Positions 7,200 through 17,313 of a stretch of 64,000 bases of DNA are shown piece after piece. The first letter of the stretch is position 1. Every line of letters begins with the position of its first letter. Location of the stretch: NCBI GenBank assembly GCA_045616665.1, contig JAZLHE010000114.1, positions 10,153 through 74,152 of the forward strand, read 5' to 3'. Made by a program: the position numbers and the translations under genes. Below the pieces are notes generated by a model. The model was not told the origin of the DNA. It made no database searches and worked only from the letters and a program-made list of their open reading frames with translations. The stretch comes from RUG11690 sp045616665. Lineage in GTDB: Bacteria; Bacteroidota; Bacteroidia; Bacteroidales; WCHB1-69.

Positions 7200-8792
7200 A
7201 TGTCAGAAATTAAACCATCAGAAGTAACCGCTATTTTGCGGCAACAACTACAGAACTACGATGCCAAGTCGGAACTGGAGGAGATGGGTACCGTGTTGGT
7301 TGTCGGTGACGGCATCGCACGTGTCTATGGGCTCTACAACGCTTGCTCAGGCGAGTTGGTCTCTTTCCAAACACAGGAAGGTGGAACAATTATGGGTATC
7401 GTTTTGAATCTGGAAGAGGATAACGTGGGCGTGGTGCTCCTTGGAGATGCTCAGCAACTTAACGAAGGTGACATCTGCAAGCGTACGGGCAAAATCGCCT
7501 CTATCAACGTCGGTGAAGGCTTGCTTGGTCGTGTTATCAATACCTTGGGTGAACCTATCGACGGTAAAGGCAAGATTGAAGGTCCCCTTTATGAAATGCC
7601 TATCGAACGCAAGGCTCCCGGTGTTATCTTCCGTCAACCGGTTAAAGAACCACTGCAGACAGGTATCAAGGCTGTCGATGCAATGATTCCTATCGGTCGT
7701 GGTCAGCGTGAGTTGATTATCGGTGACCGTCAAACAGGTAAAACGGCGATCGCTATCGATACGATTATCAATCAAAAGGAATTTTATGAAAAAGGTGAAC
7801 CCATCTATTGTATTTATGTGGCAGTAGGTCAAAAGGGTTCTTCCGTGGCCGCTATCGTCAAGACCTTGACGGAAAGAGGCGCGATGCCTTATACCGTGGT
7901 GGTTACCGCTACGGCTTCCGATCCTGCGGCCATGCAGTTCTATGCTCCGTTTGCCGGTGCCGCTATCGGCGAGTATTTCAGAGATACCGGACGCCCTGCC
8001 CTGATTATTTACGATGACTTGTCCAAACAGGCCGTGGCTTATCGTGAAGTTTCCTTGTTGCTCCGTCGTCCACCTGGACGTGAAGCTTATCCTGGCGATG
8101 TGTTTTACCTTCACTCAAGATTATTGGAAAGAGCCGCTAAGATTATTGAATCAGACGAAATCGCGGCTAAGATGAACGACCTTCCCGAAAGTCTGAAACC
8201 GATTGTCAAGGGTGGTGGCTCTTTGACCGCTCTTCCTATTATCGAAACGCAGGCAGGTGACGTTTCTGCCTATATTCCAACCAACGTGATTTCTATTACC
8301 GATGGTCAGATTTTCTTGGAAACGAGTTTGTTCAATGCCGGTGTACGTCCCGCTATCAACGTGGGTATTTCAGTTTCCCGTGTGGGTGGTAACGCTCAAA
8401 TCAAGTCTATGAAGAAAGTCGCCGGTACCTTGAAACTTGATCAGGCACAGTTCCGTGAACTGGAATCATTTACCAAGTTCGGTTCAGATGTTGACCAGTC
8501 AACGCAAAACGTGTTGGACAAGGGTGCCCGCAACGTGGAAATCTTGAAGCAGCCGCAATATTCTCCTTTGAAGGTGGAAGAACAAATCGCCATCATTTTC
8601 TGTGGTGTGAAGGGCTTGCTGCAAAAGGTTCCAACAAATAGAATCAGAAACTTCGAGACAGATTTCATCCAAACTATGCACGAACAACGTCAAGATGTCT
8701 TGGATACCTTGAGAAGTGGCAAAATCGATGACGCTATTATGAATACTTTGACAGAAGTTTGTCAGGAAGTATGCAAAAAATACGAGAAATAA
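7200..8792 (+). CDS. atpA: F1Fo ATP synthase alpha subunit
   Basis: The alpha subunit forms the non-catalytic nucleotide sites of the F1 hexamer. The 530-residue protein has the P-loop GDRQTGKTAIA near residue 176. It also has the alpha-specific ALIIYDDLSKQAVAYREVSLLLRRPPGREAYPGDVFYLHSRLLERAAK block near residues 265-310, within which the PPGREAYPGDVFYLHSRLLERA signature is clear. Length is slightly above the bacterial norm, as is common in Bacteroidota. It follows atpH by 34 bases and precedes atpG by 3. Confidence 0.97.
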   Translation: MSEIKPSEVTAILRQQLQNYDAKSELEEMGTVLVVGDGIARVYGLYNACSGELVSFQTQEGGTIMGIVLNLEEDNVGVVLLGDAQQLNEGDICKRTGKIASINVGEGLLGRVINTLGEPIDGKGKIEGPLYEMPIERKAPGVIFRQPVKEPLQTGIKAVDAMIPIGRGQRELIIGDRQTGKTAIAIDTIINQKEFYEKGEPIYCIYVAVGQKGSSVAAIVKTLTERGAMPYTVVVTATASDPAAMQFYAPFAGAAIGEYFRDTGRPALIIYDDLSKQAVAYREVSLLLRRPPGREAYPGDVFYLHSRLLERAAKIIESDEIAAKMNDLPESLKPIVKGGGSLTALPIIETQAGDVSAYIPTNVISITDGQIFLETSLFNAGVRPAINVGISVSRVGGNAQIKSMKKVAGTLKLDQAQFRELESFTKFGSDVDQSTQNVLDKGARNVEILKQPQYSPLKVEEQIAIIFCGVKGLLQKVPTNRIRNFETDFIQTMHEQRQDVLDTLRSGKIDDAIMNTLTEVCQEVCKKYEK

Positions 8793-8795
8793 TCT

Positions 8796-9674
8796 ATGGG
8801 AAATCTTAAAGAAATCCGAATACGAATTTCCTCGATTGAATCAACCGAGAAGGTTACCAGCGCGATGAAACTGGTTTCGGCCGCGAAATTCCGCCGTGCT
8901 CAGCAGGCTATCATCAATCTGCGTCCCTATTCAACCAAGTTGAGTGAGATTATGCAGAATATTTCCGATACCGCCGGCGACGTGGACGATATGCCGCTTT
9001 GTGAATCTCGAGAACCCAATAGGGTAGTGGTGGTGGCCATCACTTCCAATAAGGGTTTGTGCGGGGGATTCAATTCCTCGGTCATAAAAGAGACTGTCAA
9101 ATTGATTAAGGCAAAGTATGAAAAACAGTGTCAAGCCAATAATCTGCAATTGGTCTGTCTCGGCAAAAAAGGAAAAGAACAACTTGGGAAGCTTTATCCT
9201 GTAATGCTTTACAACGAACAACTGCTCAATAATCCGGAATTTTCGGAATTGGCAGCCATCGCTGAAACTTTGATGGATAAGTTCGCTAAAAAGGAAATTG
9301 ACCGTGTTGACGTGGTTTATAACCAGTTTGTCAATGCCGCCACGCAAAAGTTGGTGGTTGAACAGTTCCTTCCTATCGTTCCCCAAAAGGAAACGGGAGA
9401 AAAGACGTTGAAGAACGACTATATTTTCGAACCTTCGAAAGAGGAACTTTTCAAGACCCTGACTCCGCGAATCCTTAAACTCCAGTTCTACAAAATGCTC
9501 ATCGACTCCATCGCTTCAGAGCACGGTGCCCGTATGACTTCTATGTCAAAGGCAACCGATAATGCCAATGAAATGCTGAAGGAATTGCGCATTAAGTACA
9601 ACAACGCACGTCAATCCGCTATTACCAACGAATTGATTGAGATCGTTAGTGGTGCGGAAGCATTGAACAATTAG
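8796..9674 (+). CDS. atpG: F1Fo ATP synthase gamma subunit
   Basis: The gamma subunit is the central rotor shaft of F1. The 292-residue protein begins GNLKEIRIRISSIESTEKVTSAMKLVSAAK (the long N-terminal helix) and ends with the matching C-terminal helix, including SEHGARMTSMSKATDNANEM near residue 240. It is the last gene of this cluster: a strong terminator follows and no atpD or atpC is present, so the beta and epsilon subunits are encoded elsewhere. Confidence 0.96.
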   Translation: MGNLKEIRIRISSIESTEKVTSAMKLVSAAKFRRAQQAIINLRPYSTKLSEIMQNISDTAGDVDDMPLCESREPNRVVVVAITSNKGLCGGFNSSVIKETVKLIKAKYEKQCQANNLQLVCLGKKGKEQLGKLYPVMLYNEQLLNNPEFSELAAIAETLMDKFAKKEIDRVDVVYNQFVNAATQKLVVEQFLPIVPQKETGEKTLKNDYIFEPSKEELFKTLTPRILKLQFYKMLIDSIASEHGARMTSMSKATDNANEMLKELRIKYNNARQSAITNELIEIVSGAEALNN

Positions 9675-9693
9675 TCTGTTATTGTAAGATAGA

Positions 9694-9720
9694 AAGTCGG
9701 GCAGACCGCCCGACTTTTAT
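9694..9720 (+). terminator. Rho-independent terminator after atpG
   Basis: A perfect 9-bp stem AAGTCGGGC / GCCCGACTT with a 5-base loop (AGACC) is followed by TTTATTTT. It ends the kdsD/atp transcript. Confidence 0.85.
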
Positions 9721-9736
9721 TTTAAATTTTAAACCA

Positions 9737-11266
9737 ATGGGTGTCATTATTCGTCAAAGTATTAAAGGTACGGTTGTCAATTATATTGGCATCCTGGTTG
9801 GTTTTGTCACTACTTTCTTTATCCTTACGCATTATCTTTCAACGGAAGAAGTGGGCTTGACACGCGCATTGGTGGACATCGCCGTGCTTTTTTCCGGTCT
9901 GGCACAGTTGGGAACGACTTCCTCTATGATGCGTTTTTATCCTTATTTCAAGGATGAAGAACACAAGGACCACGGGGTCTTTTTTTGGAGTGTAGTCATT
10001 CCGTTCGTGGGCTTCTTTATCTTTTTGGCACTATTCTTTCTTTGCAAAGACTGGGTCATTAGCAAGTACGATGATAATGCGCCATTGTTGGTGAATTACT
10101 ACTATTTTGTAATCCCGATTTCTTTTTTTATGCTGTATATGTCGGTCTTTGAGGTGAACTCAAATGTACTGATGAGGATTGCGGTGCCAAAATTTATCAG
10201 GGAAGTTGTTATTAGGGTAATGTTGTTGATCGGCTATTTGTTGTTTGGCTTTCATTATCTTTCCTTGGATGGCCTGGTGATTTGGTTTTGCGTCACCTAC
10301 GGTGTGGCCACTTTGCTGAATGTGATTTATTTGCTGTCGTTAAAAAGAATCTCCTTTAAGCCCGATTGGTCCCATTTGACGCCTCAACTTAAGAAGGATT
10401 TTTCTTTATACACCCTGTTCCTGATTACGGCGGCCTTGGCAGGCAATATCACGCCGACACTGAGTACCTTGTTCGTTTCCGCGGAAATGGGATTGGCTTA
10501 TACCGGCATTTATGCCATCGCGAATTATATCGCCACGGTGGTGGAAATTCCATATCGTTCCTTGGGTGCGATTACACAACCCCATATCGCGCAGGCGGTT
10601 AAGGATAACGACATCGTTGAGGCCGACAGGTTGAGCAAAAAGGTTTCTTTGCTTCAGCTATTGGCAGGTTCTTTTATCTTTCTTTTGATATGGATAAACA
10701 TTGATTTGGCATTCCAGATTCTTCCCAACGGTGACCAATATGTGTTGGGTAAATGGGTGGTGTTTATCTTGGCTTTTTCACGACTCTTTAATTCTTCTTT
10801 CAGTATTGGCACCTCTGTCTTGGGCTATTCACGCTACTATTATATGTCGTTGATCTTCTCTTTCATTTTAACGGGAGTGGCGATATTGCTCAATATGAAG
10901 TTGATTCCGTTACTGGGAATGGAAGGATCCGCTTTGTCCAATTTGATTTCATACGTGGTTTATTACCTTTTGTTGCTGTCGTTGGTGAGATGGAAAATCG
11001 GAACGAGTCCTTTCTCTTTGTCTCAGCTTAAAGTGGTTCTCGTGATCGGTCTTCTCTTTTTGGCTAATATGGCTTGGAAAAACTGGATTTATCCTTTGTT
11101 CTTGTCCTTGCCGTTACAATCTATTCTGTCGTCTATCATCGATGGTGTGGTCAAAACGGTACTTTTTGCGACGGTGGCAGGGATTGTGATTTATAAGTGG
11201 AAAATTTCGGAAGAAGTAAATATGCTGATGAAGAAAGCGTTGGCTTTCGTTAAAATAAAATTATAG
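9737..11266 (+). CDS. Wzx-like polysaccharide flippase (MOP superfamily)
   Basis: Members move lipid-linked glycans across the inner membrane. The 509-residue protein has about 12-14 hydrophobic segments from residue 12 to 500 and only short loops. The opening (QSIKGTVVNYIGILVGFVTTFF) and the paired six-helix halves fit the polysaccharide-biosynthesis transporter group. It is followed after one base by a Gfo/Idh dehydrogenase, then by a lipoprotein gene and a sugar-phosphate transferase gene, a plausible surface-glycan operon. No promoter box was found between the atp terminator and the ATG. Confidence 0.85.
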   Translation: MGVIIRQSIKGTVVNYIGILVGFVTTFFILTHYLSTEEVGLTRALVDIAVLFSGLAQLGTTSSMMRFYPYFKDEEHKDHGVFFWSVVIPFVGFFIFLALFFLCKDWVISKYDDNAPLLVNYYYFVIPISFFMLYMSVFEVNSNVLMRIAVPKFIREVVIRVMLLIGYLLFGFHYLSLDGLVIWFCVTYGVATLLNVIYLLSLKRISFKPDWSHLTPQLKKDFSLYTLFLITAALAGNITPTLSTLFVSAEMGLAYTGIYAIANYIATVVEIPYRSLGAITQPHIAQAVKDNDIVEADRLSKKVSLLQLLAGSFIFLLIWINIDLAFQILPNGDQYVLGKWVVFILAFSRLFNSSFSIGTSVLGYSRYYYMSLIFSFILTGVAILLNMKLIPLLGMEGSALSNLISYVVYYLLLLSLVRWKIGTSPFSLSQLKVVLVIGLLFLANMAWKNWIYPLFLSLPLQSILSSIIDGVVKTVLFATVAGIVIYKWKISEEVNMLMKKALAFVKIKL

Positions 11267-11267
11267 A

Positions 11268-12248
11268 ATGATGAAGAAGATAGGTGTTTTTGGTGTCGGT
11301 CATTTGGGACAGATTCATTGCAAGTGTATCAATGAGAGTCCTTTGGCAGAATTGATAGGTATTTATGATGTCAATATTGAACATGCTCGCACAGTGGCTG
11401 AATCTTTGAAGGTGCCCTGTTTTGATAATCCTGAAGATCTGCTTGAATGCTGCGACATTGCCGATATCGTGTGTACGACAACCCATCATTACGAAATGGC
11501 CAAGTTGGCAATGAACCATCGAAAACCTTGTTTTATTGAAAAACCTGTGACGGCTACGATTCCTCAGGCTGAAGAATTGCTCGAATTGCAGCAAAAATAC
11601 CAGATTCCCGTGCAAGTGGGCCACGTGGAGCGTTTCAATCCGGCTTTCTTGGCTGCTCGGTCGAAAATAGGAAAACCGATGTTTATCGAAGTACATCGCT
11701 TGGCTTTGTTTAATCCGCGCGGAAATGACGTGTCCGTTATTTTGGACCTGATGATTCACGATATTGATATCGTCCTTAAATTGGTCAATAGTCCTATCGT
11801 CGATATCCAGGCCAGTGGTGTGGCCATCGTTACCGATACGTTCGATATCGCGAATGTGCGTCTCTCTTTTGAGAACGGTTGTGTCGCCAATTTGACGGCA
11901 AGCCGGCTGTCAATGAAGAATATGCGCAAAATCCGTCTTTTCCAGGATAATGCCTATATCAGTATGGATTTGTTGGAAAAGAAAACGGAGATGATTCATA
12001 TTGAAAAAATTACGGAGGACGTCAACGATCCGTTCGCGATGATTTTGGATCTGGGAGAAAAAGGCAAACGCCGTGTTATGATTGACAATCCCGAAAGCGT
12101 GCCCAACAATGCCATTCGTTGCGAGTTGGAAAGCTTCATCCAAGCCATAGAACAACAACAAATTCCAGAAGTGAGCTTGACGGATGGTTATAATGCCTTG
12201 AAAACCGCCTACGACATTATGGAAAAAATGAATGAAAATATAAAATAA
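11268..12248 (+). CDS. Gfo/Idh/MocA-family NAD(P)-dependent sugar oxidoreductase
   Basis: The 326-residue enzyme has an N-terminal Rossmann fold (KKIGVFGVGHLGQIH, with GxGxxG-like spacing). The family signature EKPVT lies near residue 91, QVGHVERFNP near 122 and the active-site DLMIHDIDIVLKL near 160. The IHDID motif and the overall sequence resemble dehydrogenases acting on UDP-GlcNAc at C3 (GnnA/WlbA type), but the substrate cannot be fixed from sequence. ATG codons at 11268 and 11271 are both possible starts. It is coupled to the flippase gene (1-base gap). Confidence 0.85.
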   Translation: MMKKIGVFGVGHLGQIHCKCINESPLAELIGIYDVNIEHARTVAESLKVPCFDNPEDLLECCDIADIVCTTTHHYEMAKLAMNHRKPCFIEKPVTATIPQAEELLELQQKYQIPVQVGHVERFNPAFLAARSKIGKPMFIEVHRLALFNPRGNDVSVILDLMIHDIDIVLKLVNSPIVDIQASGVAIVTDTFDIANVRLSFENGCVANLTASRLSMKNMRKIRLFQDNAYISMDLLEKKTEMIHIEKITEDVNDPFAMILDLGEKGKRRVMIDNPESVPNNAIRCELESFIQAIEQQQIPEVSLTDGYNALKTAYDIMEKMNENIK

Positions 12249-12284
12249 AAGAGAAGAAACTTCGTTATAGAGATATCATTGAAT

Positions 12285-13223
12285 ATGAAAAAAATAATAT
12301 TTTTGTTTGCGGTCCTTGCTTTGGTCTTTTGCTCTTGCAAAGATTCGCACGACTATACACCCGCCATACTCAGTATTTCAGAGGAGGCCTTTGATGATTG
12401 TTTCGATGTGAGCAAATTCAATTCCGAGCACGAAACTTCTTTCGACGGTGAGCAATTGCGTACAATGGGACAGCACAAGTTCACCCACGTCTATGTTGCC
12501 TACGGAGGTAAGGCATTGGGCGTGTGGGAATTGCCTTGCGAAGTGCCGATCTTGGATGTTCCGGAAGCTGACAGCCTGGAGGTGACGATTACCCCGTGTT
12601 TCAAAAAAAACGGCCAAAGCAGCACGATTAAAGGTTACGGCTACATTAAGTCGTATAAGGTCAAAACCAAGTTGAAAAAAGGCATTACTACTTACATCAC
12701 GGAAGAAACGATGCACAAATTTTTCGAATATCACAAATATACCGAATTCAAATTGGTGGAAACATTCCTGCAAAACAGTTTCGAACCGTATAATCCGATG
12801 CTTTCGGTGGCCAATTTTGTCAGTAAACCCGATCCAGACAACCCTTCCAATAGAATTGGAGAGATTACCTTGACGGGAGATTCGCTCTTTTCTACCTTTG
12901 AAGTGGCTTCCCAGTTGATGCGTTTTGACGTGTATGCGTTGACTTATATGGAAATTCGTTACAAGTGTGAAAATGATTTGAATATTGAGTTGTACGCCCC
13001 GAATTATTCCAATGTTTATGCTTGTGGCGGATTGTTTGCTACGGATGAGTGGCAGACGGTATATATTAATCTGGATGAACGCTTGGGTAACATTTACAGT
13101 ATGGGTGCGTATTTTTATGGCAGCATAGATGCAAAAGTCATCTTTAGCGGTGATCGGTTGGAAGATCAGGATACACATTATTATATCGATTATGTGAAAA
13201 TCGTGACGGGACCGCAACCGTGA
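12285..13223 (+). CDS. Lipoprotein of unknown function
   Basis: The 312-residue product starts MKKIIFLFAVLALVFCSCKD, a lipoprotein signal with Cys at the FCSC box, so it is probably anchored in the outer membrane or periplasm. The middle part (residues 90-130) and a C-terminal beta-rich half (residues 170-310, including DSLFSTFEVASQLMRFDVYALTYMEIRYKC) are reminiscent of jelly-roll glycan-binding folds, but no family is recognised. It lies between the dehydrogenase and glycosyltransferase genes of the glycan cluster. Confidence 0.7.
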   Translation: MKKIIFLFAVLALVFCSCKDSHDYTPAILSISEEAFDDCFDVSKFNSEHETSFDGEQLRTMGQHKFTHVYVAYGGKALGVWELPCEVPILDVPEADSLEVTITPCFKKNGQSSTIKGYGYIKSYKVKTKLKKGITTYITEETMHKFFEYHKYTEFKLVETFLQNSFEPYNPMLSVANFVSKPDPDNPSNRIGEITLTGDSLFSTFEVASQLMRFDVYALTYMEIRYKCENDLNIELYAPNYSNVYACGGLFATDEWQTVYINLDERLGNIYSMGAYFYGSIDAKVIFSGDRLEDQDTHYYIDYVKIVTGPQP

Positions 13224-13270
13224 TGGTTACGGATTTGGTATCGATGGTGGTTTGTTTATAACTTGAAAAA

Positions 13271-14698
13271 ATGAAGAAGAATAAAAAATGGCTGATTGTT
13301 TATCACGTGGTGACAGATGTCTTGGCAGCAGCGGTCACCTGGCTGATTTTCTTTGTTTTTCGAAAATATAATGTTGATCATCAGGTTTTCAAACATTTTG
13401 CTGAAGCCGTGCTTCAAGACTCAAAATTGTGGTGGGGCTTGCTGCTTTGTCCAGTATATTGGATGCTGTGGCATATATTTATAGGTTATTACCATAATAT
13501 ATATAGAAAATCAAGATTGAAGGAATTGGAACGTACCGCGGGGGTGACTCTCGTGGGCGTCATTATCTTCTTTTTTGTGTTTATCTTGGACGACATCGTG
13601 AATTCGCCGTCTGATTATATCAAATACTTTTTTGTGCTTTTGCTTTGCCAGTTTTTCCTGACCTATATTCCCAGAGTATTGATGACGACGCATATCAATA
13701 GAAAAATTCACAACGGAGAAATCGGTTTCAAGACGGTGATTATCGGAAGCGATGCGGTGGCATTGAATACTTATCAGTCTGTAATTAAGCAGAATATTTG
13801 TTCGGGAAATTTCATCGTGGGGTATGTCACCTTGCGCGATGTGGAAGGCCAATCCTTGTCGGACGTGCTGCCGTGTTTGGGTACGCTTGAGGAATTGAAA
13901 GTCATCATAGAAAAAGAAGAAGTTGAAGAATTGATCATTGCCATTCATAATGGTCAGCGTCGCTATGTGGAAACGATTTTGACTACTTTGCGGGAAATGA
14001 ACCATTTGACTTTGCACATTTTGCCGCAAACACAGGATTATCTGATGGGAACGATTAGGATGTCTTCTGTTTTTTACGAACCGTTGATTTCCATTGATTC
14101 CGAATATATGTCACCTTGGCAGAAATATATGAAGCGGATTTTGGATGTGTTGATTTCATTTTTTGCCATCCTGCTGCTTTCACCGGTATATTTAATCTTG
14201 GCCATTGGCGTAAAGTGTTCGTCTAAGGGCCCCGTTTTCTACACTCAGGAAAGGGTAGGGTTTCAGGGAAAACCATTCAAGATTATCAAATTTCGTTCTA
14301 TGTATGTTGATGCCGAGAAGAACGGTCCGATGTTGTCCAGCGACAATGATCCGCGCATTACTCCTTTTGGACTTTTTATGCGAAAGTCAAGATTGGACGA
14401 ATTTCCTCAGTTCTTCAATGTTTTGAAAGGAGATATGTCTTTGGTGGGGCCGAGGCCGGAGCGACAATATTACATAGATAAGATTGTGGAAAAGGCACCG
14501 TATTATCGCCTGCTTTTGGGTGTAAAGCCGGGTATAACATCTCTGGGACAAGTCAAATACGGTTATGCCGAGAATGTGGAGCAGATGGTGGAACGAATGA
14601 AAATAGATTTGGTGTATCTTGAAAATATGTCCATCCAGATGGATATCAAGATCTTGATTTATACCGTTTTGATTATTCTCAAAAAAGAAGGAAAATAA
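13271..14698 (+). CDS. Polyprenyl-phosphate sugar-1-phosphate transferase (WbaP/WcaJ-like)
   Basis: These enzymes start glycan synthesis by placing a sugar phosphate on undecaprenyl phosphate. The 475-residue protein has four N-terminal hydrophobic segments (residues 8-135) and a CoA-binding-like middle domain (TVIIGSDAVALNTYQ, about 150-270). The C-terminal Bac_transf domain from about residue 285 has MKRILDVLISF, GPVFYTQERVG, KFRSMYVDAE, RKSRLDEFPQFFNVLKGDMSLVGPRP and PGITSLGQV. It is the last gene of the glycan cluster. Confidence 0.93.
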   Translation: MKKNKKWLIVYHVVTDVLAAAVTWLIFFVFRKYNVDHQVFKHFAEAVLQDSKLWWGLLLCPVYWMLWHIFIGYYHNIYRKSRLKELERTAGVTLVGVIIFFFVFILDDIVNSPSDYIKYFFVLLLCQFFLTYIPRVLMTTHINRKIHNGEIGFKTVIIGSDAVALNTYQSVIKQNICSGNFIVGYVTLRDVEGQSLSDVLPCLGTLEELKVIIEKEEVEELIIAIHNGQRRYVETILTTLREMNHLTLHILPQTQDYLMGTIRMSSVFYEPLISIDSEYMSPWQKYMKRILDVLISFFAILLLSPVYLILAIGVKCSSKGPVFYTQERVGFQGKPFKIIKFRSMYVDAEKNGPMLSSDNDPRITPFGLFMRKSRLDEFPQFFNVLKGDMSLVGPRPERQYYIDKIVEKAPYYRLLLGVKPGITSLGQVKYGYAENVEQMVERMKIDLVYLENMSIQMDIKILIYTVLIILKKEGK

Positions 14699-14721
14699 AA
14701 AATCGAAAAAAATCTATTTTC

Positions 14722-14753
14722 TTGATAATCAATTAAAAAAATGTGTATATTTG
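14722..14753 (+). promoter_or_regulatory. Promoter of the ribosomal protein operon
   Basis: A TTG at 14722-14724 and TATATTTG at 14746-14753 are spaced by 21 bases, a near-ideal Bacteroidota promoter. Transcription would begin near 14760 and leave a leader of about 125 bases before rplC. Confidence 0.8.
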
Positions 14754-14883
14754 CAATCCCTAAAATAAGGGAGTTGGAGTGGTGTAAAAACTATTTAACT
14801 TTCTTATAATGAAGGGGTTACTAAAAATGAAAATAAATCGGTTTGCGAAAACCGAAACTAAAAACATTATAAATTAAACAAAA
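14754..14883 (+). promoter_or_regulatory. rplC leader with GNRA hairpin and 22-codon open frame
   Basis: The leader contains a hairpin CGGTTT-GCGA-AAACCG at 14839-14854 (GNRA tetraloop) and a weak CCC...GGG pairing just after the start site. A short frame at 14809-14877 encodes MKGLLKMKINRFAKTETKNI plus two residues and stops 6 bases before rplC. In other bacteria the S10 operon leader is a target for ribosomal-protein feedback; whether this one is regulated so is inference. The short frame is not similar to rpsJ. Confidence 0.4.
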
Positions 14884-15513
14884 ATGTCTGGATTATTAGG
14901 AAAAAAAATTGGGATGACTAGCATCTATGATGCCTCTGGCAAGATAGTGCCATGCACGGTATTGGAGGCTGGTCCTTGCGTTGTTACGCAAGTTAAGACC
15001 GTTGAGAAAGACGGTTATGATGCAATCCAATTGGGTTACGATGAAAAGAAAGAGAAAAGGACTAACAAAGCGTTGAAAGGACACTTTGCCAAGGCCGGTA
15101 CAACTCCCAAAAAGGTGTTGAAGGAATTCACACGTTTTGAAGAAGGTCACAAGAAAAAATACGGTGAAATTCTTGATGTTACCGTATTTGAGGAAGGTGA
15201 ATTCGTGGATGTTAGCGGTGTTTCCAAAGGTAAGGGCTTCCAAGGCGTTGTGAAACGTCACGGCTTTGGTGGTGTTGGCGACAGCACACACGGTCAGCAC
15301 AACCGTTTGAGAGCTCCCGGTTCTCTCGGTGCATCTTCTTATCCTTCACGCGTTCTCAAGGGCATGCGTATGGCCGGCAGAACAGGTGGCGGAAAGGTTA
15401 AAATGATTAACCTTCAAATCATGAAGATCGTTAAAGAGAAAAATTTAATTTTAGTAAAGGGTTCCGTACCAGGACCTAATGGTTCATATATAACAATTGA
15501 GAGATGGAGTTAA
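14884..15513 (+). CDS. rplC: 50S ribosomal protein L3
   Basis: L3 is an early-assembly large-subunit protein near the peptidyl-transferase centre. The 209-residue product has the family opening SGLLGKKIGMTSIYD. The L3 signature is present in the central loop (KGKGFQGVVKRHGFGG, then STHGQHNRLRAPGSLGASSYP). It is the first gene here, directly behind a promoter; the rpsJ gene that normally precedes rplC is absent. It overlaps rplD by 10 bases. Confidence 0.98.
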   Translation: MSGLLGKKIGMTSIYDASGKIVPCTVLEAGPCVVTQVKTVEKDGYDAIQLGYDEKKEKRTNKALKGHFAKAGTTPKKVLKEFTRFEEGHKKKYGEILDVTVFEEGEFVDVSGVSKGKGFQGVVKRHGFGGVGDSTHGQHNRLRAPGSLGASSYPSRVLKGMRMAGRTGGGKVKMINLQIMKIVKEKNLILVKGSVPGPNGSYITIERWS

Positions 15514-16133
15514 GAGTATATAAAATCGACGGAAGCGAATCAGGAAAAACGGTTACATTAAATGACAACATCTTTAATGTTGAACCTAATGATCACGCTA
15601 TTTGGCTTGATGTTAAGCAATATTTGGCCAATCAAAGACAAGGAACACACGATACGCTGGAAAAATCAACCGTTTCCGGTAGTACTCGCAAATTGAAAAG
15701 ACAAAAAGGTACCGGTGGTGCGCGTGCTGGTAGCATCAAGTCCCCCACAATCCGTGGAGGTGCTACGGTATTTGGCCCACATCCAAGAGATTATAGCTTC
15801 AAATTGAATAAGAAAATCAAACGTTTGGCTCGTTTTTCTGCTTTGACCTATAAGGCAAAAGAAGAAAAAATCATGGTTATCGAAGATTTCTCATTCGAAG
15901 CTCCCAAGACGAAGGCTTATTTGGATATCTTGAAAAAATTCAACCTTCAAGATGCAAAGACCTTGTTGTTAATCAACGAAGCCAATAGAAACGTTTACTT
16001 GTCAGCTCGTAACCTCAAGCGTGCCAACGTGATGAGAGCTATGGATGTCAATACTTACAACGTATTGAACGCCAACAATGTCATCATCTGTGAAAGCGGT
16101 TTGAAGGATATCGAAAAAATGTTAGGCGAGTAA
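15504..16133 (+). CDS. rplD: 50S ribosomal protein L4
   Basis: L4 binds 23S rRNA and lines the exit tunnel. The 209-residue protein has the extended tunnel loop (KLKRQKGTGGARAGSIKSPTIRGGATVFGPHPRDYS) around residues 62-97. The ATG lies inside the last codons of rplC, suggesting translational coupling. Confidence 0.97.
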   Translation: MELRVYKIDGSESGKTVTLNDNIFNVEPNDHAIWLDVKQYLANQRQGTHDTLEKSTVSGSTRKLKRQKGTGGARAGSIKSPTIRGGATVFGPHPRDYSFKLNKKIKRLARFSALTYKAKEEKIMVIEDFSFEAPKTKAYLDILKKFNLQDAKTLLLINEANRNVYLSARNLKRANVMRAMDVNTYNVLNANNVIICESGLKDIEKMLGE

Positions 16134-16168
16134 TTTAACACAGTCAATAACAAGTAATAAATAAAGAA

Positions 16169-16459
16169 ATGAACGTAATAATAAAACCCATCATCAGTGA
16201 AAAGATGACAATGGTTGGCGAAAAATACAACCGTTATGGTTTCATTGTTGACAGAAAGGCTACCAAACCTCAAATTAAGAAGGAAATTGAGGATATCTAT
16301 GGCGTAAAGGTGCTGCAGGTGAACACCCTCATCCAACGTGGCAAGTCAACTTCCCGCTATACTAAGGCCGGTATGATCCAAGGTCAGAAGAATACCTTCA
16401 AAAAGGCTATGGTATTTGTCAGCAAGGACGATAAAATTGATTTATATAGCAATATTTAA
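16169..16459 (+). CDS. rplW: 50S ribosomal protein L23
   Basis: L23 sits at the tunnel exit and is a docking site for trigger factor and SRP. The 96-residue protein has IIKPIISEKM near the start, the typical RYGFIVDRKATKPQIKKEIEDIYGVKV block, and a loop rich in basic residues (RGKSTSRYTKAG). It follows rplD by 35 bases. Confidence 0.96.
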   Translation: MNVIIKPIISEKMTMVGEKYNRYGFIVDRKATKPQIKKEIEDIYGVKVLQVNTLIQRGKSTSRYTKAGMIQGQKNTFKKAMVFVSKDDKIDLYSNI

Positions 16460-16471
16460 AGATAATTAGAA

Positions 16472-17296
<825 letters not shown>

Positions 17297-17313
17297 CCCT
17301 AAAGTAGTATATT

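Noticed and set aside
12378..13217. 279-codon antisense frame over the lipoprotein gene at 12285
   Set aside because: The plus-strand frame has a lipoprotein signal and operon context, the antisense frame has neither.
14809..14877. Remnant of rpsJ in the rplC leader
   Set aside because: The 22-residue frame has no similarity to S10; kept only as a possible leader peptide.
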